Assembly: GCA_009379845.1 (NCBI GenBank)
Contig: WHSZ01000062.1
Coordinates: 1-35,740, forward strand
Direction: 5' to 3'
Source of the DNA: Pseudonocardiaceae bacterium
GTDB lineage: Bacteria > Actinomycetota > Actinomycetes > Mycobacteriales > Pseudonocardiaceae
Length of the DNA stretch: 35,740 bases
Shown: positions 7,216-14,675 of the stretch, one piece after another
Layout: every line of letters begins with the position of its first letter
How positions within the stretch are numbered: the stretch's first letter is position 1
Notes under the pieces: model-generated
What the model was told of the DNA's origin: nothing
The model's input: only the letters and a program-made list of their open reading frames with translations
Database searches by the model: none
Position numbers and translations under genes: made by a program

Positions 7216-9642
7216 CTATCCGTTGCGTCCACGGGTGAAGCCCTGCTGCAGAGCGGACATCGCCGCGCGCGCTTGCTCAGGTGAGGTCCGTGGTACGGCG
7301 GCCCCGGCATGCTCACCGTTGCCCCCGTCCTCGTCCCGCAGGCCCGGCGCGAGGTTTGCCTGCGGTCGCCGCCTGGGAAGCCCGCCCGTGGCGTCATCGA
7401 CCGGCTCTTCAACCGGCTCTTCAACCGGCGGGTCAGCCGCGAGGCTCACCCGCGGCCGCCGCCGGGGAAGCCCGCCCGTGCCGTCATCGCCGTGCACTTC
7501 GACACGTGGCGATACGCCCGCGGCACGGACGGTGCTGGTCGGCAGCTGCCGGGCGGGTGGGCCGGGCTGCGTCGGGAGCTGACCGGTCCACGTGGCGGAT
7601 GTGGACACCATGTCGGACTGCCGGACTTCCTGTGCTCGCGTCGCGACGGCGGTCCTGGCTGCCGGGCGAGTGTCCTCGATGGCCGCGGTGTACGGCGCGA
7701 ACGGCATGAGCATCGCGGTGGGCAGCAGCAGCACGGCCGTGGTCCCTCCGAAGGCCGATCGCCGCAACGTCACGGTGATGTTCTGGCGCTTGGCCAGCCG
7801 GCTCACCACGAAAAACCCCAGTTGTTCTCGGTCGAACAGGTCAAGCTGGTGCGCTTCGGCGATCCGCCTGTTCGCCTCGGCCATCGACTCCGGCCGCATG
7901 CCGAGCCCACGGTCCTCGATCTCCACCACGAAGCCGGCGCCGACCGGTTCACCGTGCACCAGCACGGTCGTGTTCGGTGGCGAGAACGACGCGGCGTTCT
8001 CAACGAGCTCCGCGATCATGTGTGTCAGGTCCGCGACGGCTGAGCCCTGCACGGACACATCGGCCACCCGCCGGATCTCGACCCGCTGGAAGTCCTCGAC
8101 CTCGGCGACCGCGGCGCGGATCACGGTCATCAGCGGCACCGGTTCGCTCCACACCCGACCGGGCGCGGCACCAGACATGATGATCAGGCCCTCGGCGTGC
8201 CGGCGCATCCGCGCGGCCAGGTGATCGAGCCGGAAGAGGTCCTCCAGCTCGGCGGGATCTTCGTTGCGCCGCTCCATCGCATCCAGCAGGCTCAGCTGCC
8301 GGTGCACAAGCGACTGGCTGCGCCGGGCAAGGGTGACGAACACGCCGGACACCCCGGTGAGCAGCTCCGCGCGCTCCGCCGCGGCCTGCAGCGCCGCGCG
8401 CTGCACCGCGTTCAACGCGTCACCGACCTGCCCGATCTCGCCGTCGCCGGGTGGCACAACCGGCACGTCGGCGTCGACATCGATCTTCTCCCCGGCCCGC
8501 AGGCGCCGCATGGCCTGGGGCAGGCGCCGGTGTGCCAGTTCAAGCCCGGAGTCCTTCAACCCGACCAGCTCGAGCATCAGGCCACGGCCGATCCGCACGG
8601 AGATCAGCAGTGCGAGCAGCACGGCGAGCAGCCCGAGAATCACCGTCACGGCCCCTTGCCGCAGTGCCGTCGCGCTGGCGACTTCGGCCTCCGCGGTGGC
8701 CGCGGCGCTGGCGTCAGCCTGGATCGCGCCAAGATCCTGGGTGACCGTTTCCGCCGCGGCACGCCACCGGCCGGCGGAGGCCTCGGTCGCCACCGCGCGC
8801 CCGGCCTCGTCGCCGAGCACGGCGTTCTGCAGCGAGGTGAACGACCGGTACGGCTCACTGCGGAGCAGCCCCTGGTAGGCGGATCGCAGCTCCGACGGGA
8901 GGTCGGGTAACACGTTGGCGCTGAGTGCCTGCTGCCCTCCCACGGCGTCGGCGAAGGCCCGGTGCTGCTCTTCGGTCATCTGCCCGGTCGTCTGCGCCGC
9001 GTTCGCGACGGCGTCCTGGCGGGCGAGCATCTCTCCGATCTGCGCCAGTGGCAGCACCACCTGCGCCGATGAGCCGCCCTCTGCCTTCGTCAGCGCGGCC
9101 TCGACCGCGAACACGTCATCGATCGCACCCGAATACCCGTGATAGGCGCTCTGCCAGTCCTTCTGCCTCGCGACGATGGCGGCCTGATCGTCCTGCAACT
9201 GGGCGAGGTCACGACTGACGGTCTCGATGCGGCGGTTCACGGCCGGGGCGAGGCTCGCGATATCCGCGCTGGTTCGGCCGACACCGTCCCGCAGCGCCCG
9301 CATCGCCTGGACGGTGCGCGCATGCCGCTGCTCGAGGGCCGGCTGCTGGCCGGAGCCGCTGGACGGCGAGAGGTGCCGGGTGACCGCGGCTCGCTCGGAC
9401 TGCAGGCTGGTCACCAGATCGCGCACCGGGCCGGTCAGGTTGTTGTCGAGCTCCTCCAGCTGCCGCAGGGTCCACGCGCTCTGCACGGTGGAGACGGTCG
9501 CCAACGCCCACAGCACCATCAGCGAGATGACCGGCACCATGAGCAGGGCGACAATCTTCGCCCGGACCGATTTCGGACGTAACCGGCTCAGCAACGGCCG
9601 GGGACGCGAATCAAGGGCATGCAAAGCATGACGCTCGGACAT
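7216..9642 (-). CDS. Nitrate/nitrite-sensor-like histidine kinase (CvnA-type)
   Basis: 808 residues. Cytoplasmic start, membrane segment ~29-50, extracytoplasmic NIT-type helical sensor ~55-325, second membrane segment ~330-350, HAMP-like linker ~350-425, dimerisation helices with RRSQSLVHRQLSLLDAMERR (~440-458), and an HATPase domain whose N box is ELVENAASFSPP (~546-557) and G box EIEDRGLGM (~574-582). A 160-residue low-complexity tail follows, with two copies of TGGLPRRRP, a PVEEPVEEPVDD stretch, and the terminal SPEQARAAMSALQQG motif common in this family. It would sense an extracellular signal and pass it to the downstream CvnB-D proteins. Despite the domain name, nitrate as ligand is not implied. 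Confidence 0.93.
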   Translation of the reverse strand: MSERHALHALDSRPRPLLSRLRPKSVRAKIVALLMVPVISLMVLWALATVSTVQSAWTLRQLEELDNNLTGPVRDLVTSLQSERAAVTRHLSPSSGSGQQPALEQRHARTVQAMRALRDGVGRTSADIASLAPAVNRRIETVSRDLAQLQDDQAAIVARQKDWQSAYHGYSGAIDDVFAVEAALTKAEGGSSAQVVLPLAQIGEMLARQDAVANAAQTTGQMTEEQHRAFADAVGGQQALSANVLPDLPSELRSAYQGLLRSEPYRSFTSLQNAVLGDEAGRAVATEASAGRWRAAAETVTQDLGAIQADASAAATAEAEVASATALRQGAVTVILGLLAVLLALLISVRIGRGLMLELVGLKDSGLELAHRRLPQAMRRLRAGEKIDVDADVPVVPPGDGEIGQVGDALNAVQRAALQAAAERAELLTGVSGVFVTLARRSQSLVHRQLSLLDAMERRNEDPAELEDLFRLDHLAARMRRHAEGLIIMSGAAPGRVWSEPVPLMTVIRAAVAEVEDFQRVEIRRVADVSVQGSAVADLTHMIAELVENAASFSPPNTTVLVHGEPVGAGFVVEIEDRGLGMRPESMAEANRRIAEAHQLDLFDREQLGFFVVSRLAKRQNITVTLRRSAFGGTTAVLLLPTAMLMPFAPYTAAIEDTRPAARTAVATRAQEVRQSDMVSTSATWTGQLPTQPGPPARQLPTSTVRAAGVSPRVEVHGDDGTGGLPRRRPRVSLAADPPVEEPVEEPVDDATGGLPRRRPQANLAPGLRDEDGGNGEHAGAAVPRTSPEQARAAMSALQQGFTRGRNG

Positions 9643-9678
9643 GAATTCTCCATCTCGGAGCGAAAACGGAAATCAGAT

Positions 9679-9701
9679 CTTGGCGAGAAAAAGCCGCCAA
9701 G
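9679..9701 (-). promoter_or_regulatory. Intercistronic hairpin between the MHYT gene and cvnA
   Basis: CTTGGCG and CGCCAAG form a perfect 7-base stem with a 9-base loop in the 64-base gap between the two genes. No U-run follows on the minus strand, so it is more likely an RNA processing or attenuation element than a full terminator. Confidence 0.4.
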
Positions 9702-9706
9702 TCGCC

Positions 9707-10507
9707 TTATTGGTTAACCCCGGTAGGCGCCCTCGCCCGGTCGCTCGGTTCATTATCCGGCGCCAACACGGTCAATTTCTGCGCGCCCGGCGAAAGCGCG
9801 ACAAAGGCCGACGTCAAGAACAAATACGAACCCAATATGACGGTGAGCGGAAAGATGAACTGCATCGGGGTCGCGCCGGCGACGGCGCCGTGCGCCGAGT
9901 GCACCTCAACGTGTACGGCCGCCATTCCTGTGTAATGCATCGCGCTGACCGCGACGCCCATCACGAGGGACGCGCCGATGGCCGAGGCCGGGCCACGGAT
10001 GGTCAGGGTCGCCCACAGCGCCGCGGTCGCGGCGGCAACGGCGATCGCCACCGAGAGCGACACGACCACCGGGTCGTAGCTGACCCCACCGGAAATGCGC
10101 ATCGCAGCCATGCCGATGTAATGCATGGCAGCCACGCCGACGCCGGAAATCAGGCCGCCGAGTAGCACCGACAAGACCCGTGACCGGCTGTAGCCGACCG
10201 CGAAGACACCGATGCCGACGACCACGATCGCGACAAGCAGACTGAAAACGGTGAGCGGAACGTCGTAGCGGATGTCGGCGCCGGTGACACGAAAGCCCAG
10301 CATCGCGATGAAGTGCATCGTCCAGATGCCGGTGCCAATCGCCATCGCGCCGTTGATCAGCCAGTTGCGCCTCGAACGGCCGGTTGCCGAGAGCGCACGC
10401 ACCATGCAGCGCAATCCGAGCGCGCTGCCGACACAGGCCATGACGTACGACAGAACGGGAGTAATCCAACCAAAACCCAACTCCGTCATGGAGCCCATCT
10501 GATCCAT
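9707..10507 (-). CDS. MHYT-domain integral membrane sensor protein
   Basis: 266 residues with about seven membrane helices. Three MHYT-type motifs recur at helix ends: TMHFIAMLGF, AMHYIGMAAM and AMHYTGMAAV. These His/Met residues are proposed in the family to bind copper and so sense O2, CO or NO. The protein ends shortly after the last helix with a short polar tail, so unlike many MHYT proteins it carries no GGDEF, EAL or kinase output domain of its own. It lies 64 bases upstream of the CvnA gene on the same strand, which suggests that its output passes through the conservon. Alternative in-frame ATGs occur at residues 4 and 7. Confidence 0.9.
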   Translation of the reverse strand: MDQMGSMTELGFGWITPVLSYVMACVGSALGLRCMVRALSATGRSRRNWLINGAMAIGTGIWTMHFIAMLGFRVTGADIRYDVPLTVFSLLVAIVVVGIGVFAVGYSRSRVLSVLLGGLISGVGVAAMHYIGMAAMRISGGVSYDPVVVSLSVAIAVAAATAALWATLTIRGPASAIGASLVMGVAVSAMHYTGMAAVHVEVHSAHGAVAGATPMQFIFPLTVILGSYLFLTSAFVALSPGAQKLTVLAPDNEPSDRARAPTGVNQ

Positions 10508-10558
10508 TCCGGTCCAATCGAAAGAAGCGGCACCTCCCCCCGACCTCGGTGAACGTGG

Positions 10559-10587
10559 ACAATACGCAATTCGATTCGCGGTTACAA
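10559..10587 (-). promoter_or_regulatory. Sigma-70-type promoter of the MHYT-conservon operon
   Basis: On the minus strand, TTGTAA (10587-10582) and TATTGT (10564-10559) are separated by exactly 17 bases, matching four of six consensus positions each. Transcription would begin near 10552 and give a leader of about 45 bases before the MHYT ATG at 10507. This is a sequence-based prediction only. Confidence 0.5.
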
Positions 10588-10866
10588 CGGTACTTCTGAG
10601 TAGGTTAAAATCGTGAAGGCTCGCCAGGGTTGATCATTCTTAGGTCAAGATCTACCCGCCGCAGAATTCGAGTTTAGATCAGGCAACTTTTCGATCATCA
10701 GAAATACACATGAATGAGACAAAATCACTCGGCCGCACGCGCCCGAGGTGCACAGACACGCCACTGTCCACTAAGGACCGCCGACTCAGGCGGGGACGGG
10801 ATGACCTGGCCGGCGGGCGTACCGTTCCGCTGAGAGCCGATGACGGGGGATGGCGCACCACCGTGA

Positions 10867-10896
10867 TGTCCGGACTGGGTCGGTGGCCCCGACGTC
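10867..10896 (+). promoter_or_regulatory. Candidate ECF42-type promoter
   Basis: TGTCCG (10867-10872) and CGACGTC (10890-10896) are 17 bases apart, 44 bases before the YCII start. The ECF42 group is reported to use a TGTCGA-like -35 and a CG-rich CGTC-like -10 element, so this pair fits autoregulation by the downstream sigma factor. The -35 has one or two mismatches, and the recollection of the consensus should be checked. Confidence 0.35.
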
Positions 10897-10939
10897 TCTG
10901 GTGAGTGGCACCGCGAAGGTGCCGGCGGAGAGGAGAATC

Positions 10940-11356
10940 ATGAAGTACATGATCATGCTGTACGGCTCGCAACAGGACTACGACCAGATGGCGGGCAAGC
11001 CGACCGACAAGCCGGCCTGGTCCCCGGACGACGTCGCGGCGATGCACGCGTTCATGGAGAAGTGGAACAACGACCTGGTCGAGTCCGGGGAGTTCGTTGA
11101 GGCGCACGGCCTTACGGCGCCGGTGCACACCAGGAGAATCCACGGGCTGAAGGACGGGGCGCCGGTGGTGACCGACGGGCCGTATCCGGAAACCCAGGAG
11201 GTGCTCGCCGGCTACAACATCGTCGAGTGCGAGAGCTTCGATCGGGCCACCGAGCTCGCCGCCCGCCTCACGAAGTGCCCCAACCCAGGGGATGCCACCG
11301 ACCTGTACGTGGACGTGCGGCCGGTAGCCGAGGGTCACGACGACTTCGATGTCTAG
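10940..11356 (+). CDS. YCII-related (DGPF) protein
   Basis: 138 residues beginning MKYMIMLYGSQQDYDQMAG. VVTDGPYPETQEVLAGYNIVE is the DGPF signature of this YCII subgroup (here DGPY), and the C-terminal VDVRPV strand completes the ferredoxin-like fold. AGGAG at 10931-10935 supports this ATG over open sequence further upstream. The family is tightly linked to ECF42 sigma factors and is usually their regulon member; its biochemistry is unknown. It ends 8 bases before the sigma factor start. Confidence 0.92.
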   Translation: MKYMIMLYGSQQDYDQMAGKPTDKPAWSPDDVAAMHAFMEKWNNDLVESGEFVEAHGLTAPVHTRRIHGLKDGAPVVTDGPYPETQEVLAGYNIVECESFDRATELAARLTKCPNPGDATDLYVDVRPVAEGHDDFDV

Positions 11357-11364
11357 CCATCGCT

Positions 11365-12609
<1,245 letters not shown>

Positions 12610-12641
12610 GTACCTTTGGTCGGCACCGCAACGAGAAGTAG

Positions 12642-13229
12642 TTACGAGGGTTTGCCGTCCTCGCGCATCCGGGTTCCCGGATGGTTGGCTCGGATGTTCA
12701 CCGCCGCGAGATCAACCGTTCGCGCGATCCGCCGCCGCCTGGTCTCCGGCTTCTTCGCGGTCGCGATCCATTCCAGGATCAACCGCTTCGAGGATGGTGG
12801 GAACTTCTCGAAGTTCCGGCGGGCGGCGGCGTTCCGCTCGAGCGGTTCCCGTAGATCGTCGGGTATGACCGAACCCACCTCGTCGGGCAGCACCTGCCAG
12901 GTACCGCTGGACTTGGCCAGGTCGATGAGGGCTTGACCGTGCTCCGTCATCAGGCCCTGCTCGATCATTCTCGCGGCGCGTTCCCGGTTCACCCGGCTCC
13001 ACGTGCTGCGCGGGTTGCGCGGGTTGCGCGGGTTGCGCGGGTTGCGGGTGCGAGCGTGACTGTCGATCCAGCCGTAGCACAACGCGTGCTCGATCGCCTC
13101 GTGATACCGCACGCTCGGCGTTCCGCTGTCCTGGTGCTGGATCACCAGCCACACTTCCCTTTCGGACTGGCAGTTACGCGCCAGCCAGTCCCGCCAATCG
13201 GCGGTGGTGCTCGCGTCAAACGTGTTCAC
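12642..13229 (-). CDS. YdeI/OmpD-associated-family protein with repeat insertion
   Basis: 195 residues from GTG at 13229. WRDWLARNCQSEREVWLVIQ, SVRYHEAIEHALCYGWIDS and STWSRVNRERAARMIEQGLM are typical of the YdeI/OmpD-associated family. The end (NFEKFPPSSKRLILEWI, then ARTVDLAAVNIRANHP) matches it too. Where relatives have a conserved RF(T)P loop between the GWIDS and STWS motifs, this protein has a short arginine-asparagine-proline repeat encoded by a 9-base array. The start lies one base after the VOC gene stop (TGA-C-GTG), so translation is coupled. The function is unknown beyond family-level stress-protection annotations. Confidence 0.85.
   Translation of the reverse strand: MNTFDASTTADWRDWLARNCQSEREVWLVIQHQDSGTPSVRYHEAIEHALCYGWIDSHARTRNPRNPRNPRNPRSTWSRVNRERAARMIEQGLMTEHGQALIDLAKSSGTWQVLPDEVGSVIPDDLREPLERNAAARRNFEKFPPSSKRLILEWIATAKKPETRRRRIARTVDLAAVNIRANHPGTRMREDGKPS
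13008..13043 (+). repeat. 9-base tandem repeat inside the YdeI-family gene
   Basis: Four exact copies of GCGCGGGTT, followed by a partial fifth, lie within the coding sequence. On the coding strand they give repeated Asn-Pro-Arg. The unit is a multiple of three, so copy-number change would alter the loop length without shifting the frame. Confidence 0.9.
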
Positions 13230-13230
13230 G

Positions 13231-13647
13231 TCACGACTCCGGCCGCGACGCGAGCACGTCAAGGTAGTGCTGGTTGTACATCAGGCCGAGGACGTTGCCG
13301 AACGGATCGACAACGGATGCCGTGACGAAGCCGGGGCCGCGCTCGATCGGCTTCTCGTGCAGCGTGGCGCCAAGGGAAACCAGCCTTTCGAAGCTGGCCT
13401 GGATGTCGTCGACATGCCAGTAGGTAACCACGCCCCCTGCCTGGTCCGACTTGCCGTGCGGGGCGAATCGCCGGTCGAGGATGCCGAACTCGTGCTGGTA
13501 GTCGCCGATCCGGAACTCGACATACGCGGGTGGACCCTCAACCGGGTTGACGAAATACGGCTCGACGCCGAGCAGCTCGGTGTACCAGGCAACGGCGGCC
13601 GGGACGTCGTCGGCGAAGAAGTTGACGGTGGTGAGTCCTCGCAACAT
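13231..13647 (-). CDS. VOC-family (glyoxalase/bleomycin-resistance-like) protein
   Basis: 138 residues starting MLRGLTTVNFFADDVPAAVAW, preceded by a GGAGGG ribosome site. AWYTELLGVEPYF, the HEFGILDRR strand, VTYWHVDDIQASFERL and FVTASVVDPFGNVLGLMYN describe one VOC-fold monomer with a C-terminal DPFGN metal or substrate edge. VOC enzymes act on varied small substrates, and none can be inferred here. Its promoter region carries the palindrome at 13694-13716 shared with the divergent WYL-type regulator. It is co-translated with the YdeI-family gene. Confidence 0.88.
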   Translation of the reverse strand: MLRGLTTVNFFADDVPAAVAWYTELLGVEPYFVNPVEGPPAYVEFRIGDYQHEFGILDRRFAPHGKSDQAGGVVTYWHVDDIQASFERLVSLGATLHEKPIERGPGFVTASVVDPFGNVLGLMYNQHYLDVLASRPES

Positions 13648-13693
13648 GGTGGTTCCCTCCTTCGGTGGCTGACAACATCCATCCTCCGAGGCA

Positions 13694-13716
13694 AAGTGCT
13701 CACCAACTGAGCACTT
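13694..13716. promoter_or_regulatory. Palindromic operator between the VOC gene and the WYL-type regulator
   Basis: AAGTGCTCA and TGAGCACTT form a perfect 9-base inverted repeat around CCAAC. It lies 15 bases before the regulator ATG (13731) and 47 bases before the VOC ATG, the expected place for autoregulation and control of the divergent gene. Binding by this regulator is inferred from position. Confidence 0.65.
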
Positions 13717-13730
13717 GCGAGAGACGTGAA

Positions 13731-14100
13731 ATGCGCGCCGACCGCCTCGTCGCCGCCCTCCTGCTGATGCAGTCCAGGGGCCGGGTGACGGCGGCCGAGC
13801 TCGCGGTGTCCGTTGCCACCGCTCGCCGCGATCTGGAGGCGCTCTCCGCGGCGGGTATCCCGGTGTACCCGCAGGCCGGACGCGGTGGCGGCTGGTCGCT
13901 TGTCGGCGGTGCCCGCACCGACCTGTCCGGCCTGACGAGCTCCGAGGCGCAGGCGCTGTTCCTGCTCGTCGGCCCGGCGGCGGCGGTGTCTGGTGAGGCC
14001 AAGGCGGCGCTGCGCAAGCTCGTACGGGCCCTGCCGCGGATCTTCCGGCCAGACGCCGAGGCCGCCACCAGCGCCACCATGATCGACCCCACCCGGTGGG
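13731..14100 (+). pseudogene. Truncated WYL/YafY-type transcriptional regulator
   Basis: MRADRLVAALLLMQSRGRVTAAELAVSVATARRDLEALSAAGIPVY is the HTH_11 DNA-binding domain of YafY-like WYL regulators. GRGGGWSLVGG is the wing, and TDLSGLTSSEAQALFLL begins the linker. Homology ends near DPTRWGE (about residue 123), where the WYL effector-binding domain should begin. Past that point the frame reads without stop to 14555, but the peptide is arginine-rich nonsense that runs out of frame over a hydrolase remnant. The DNA-binding part is intact, so a constitutive or dominant DNA-binding fragment could still be made. Confidence 0.8.
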
Positions 14101-14124
14101 GCGAGCGTGATCGCCACCGGGTGG
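14089..14124. repeat. Inverted repeat at the pseudogene junction
   Basis: CCACCCGGTGG (14089-14099) and CCACCGGGTGG (14114-14124) are exact reverse complements, and the similarity extends into the 14-base spacer (GGCGA and TCGCC). The repeat sits exactly where WYL-regulator homology stops and hydrolase homology starts, so it is either the scar of the deletion or fusion, or a hairpin. Confidence 0.75.
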
Positions 14125-14508
14125 CGACACGACGACCCCGCGTTCCGGCAGGTCTTCGCCGGCCAGTTCCTGCCGGACGGGACTCGCCGGCACTGGGACG
14201 CCTTCGACGAGCTGCAACGCGTCAGCACATCCACCGGCAACGTGGTGCGGTTCCTCGAGGCATTCGCTCGCATCGACGTCTCCGACCTCGCCCCTCGGGT
14301 GCGGTGCCCGACGCTCGTCCTGCATTCGAGGGGCGATCTGCGCGTACCGAAGTCGCAGGCGCAGGAACTTGCCGCGCTCATTCCGCGCAGTCAGCTGACG
14401 TTTCTGGACAGCCGCAACCACATCCTGATCGAAGAAGAACCAGCCTCGCCGATCTTCCTCGCCGAGCTGGACCGGTTCCTCGCCGAGGATACGGCGGCCC
14501 ACGACTGA
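14107..14508 (+). pseudogene. C-terminal remnant of an alpha/beta hydrolase
   Basis: This frame (different from that of the upstream regulator fragment) encodes DPAFRQVFAGQFLPDGT, FDELQRVSTSTGNVVRFLEAF, DLAPRVRCPTLVLHSRGDLRVP and LDSRNHILIEEEPA. These match the cap and C-terminal half of actinobacterial alpha/beta hydrolases of the kind often fused to cyclase or LuxR domains, including the acid (GD) and histidine (NH) of the triad. The N-terminal half with the nucleophile serine is absent. GTG at 14107 has no good ribosome site. I read it as a fragment joined to the WYL regulator by deletion. Confidence 0.75.
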
Positions 14509-14617
14509 GTCGTTCCCAGCGGCATCGCCCGGTAGCCACCCGTAGGTCGTGTTGAACGCCGCACGTCCAGCCCGCTGGCCCTTGAATGTGGGCGAACCGG
14601 CGCTTACGCTTTCGATC

Positions 14618-14632
14618 AAGTGAAATCCACTT
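14618..14632. promoter_or_regulatory. Short inverted repeat upstream of glcD
   Basis: AAGTG and CACTT flank AAATC, 44 bases before the glcD ATG, in the only AT-richer patch of the leader. It could be an operator for glcDEF, since no regulator gene adjoins the operon. The arms are short, so chance is possible. Confidence 0.3.
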
Positions 14633-14675
14633 TTCGTTTCATAGCGCCGATCTGCCTCGCCGAGGAGGCTGAACC

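Larger units (their letters stand above)
10508..10939. other. Intergenic region between divergent MHYT-conservon and YCII-ECF operons
   Basis: 432 bases. The left half (about 10560-10710) is AT-rich and holds the minus-strand promoter given separately. The right half is GC-rich and holds the proposed ECF-type promoter of the YCII gene. Open frames on both strands here have no ribosome sites and no recognisable protein features. I see no RNA gene. Confidence 0.6.

Noticed and set aside
6750..7424. Longer start for the roadblock gene (224 residues)
   Set aside because: The extra 80 residues overlap the kinase gene and do not resemble the family; a GGAGGA ribosome site fixes the start at 7184.
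10710..10904. 64-codon open frame in the MHYT-YCII intergenic region
   Set aside because: No ribosome site, basic low-complexity product, and it overlaps the better-supported promoter region.
10679..11338. 220-codon open frame antisense to the YCII gene
   Set aside because: Arginine- and histidine-rich composition, no ribosome site, and it mirrors a well-supported gene on the other strand; typical GC-rich shadow.
13008..13043. CRISPR-like direct repeat array
   Set aside because: The repeats are 9 bases, contiguous and coding, with no spacers and no cas genes in the window.
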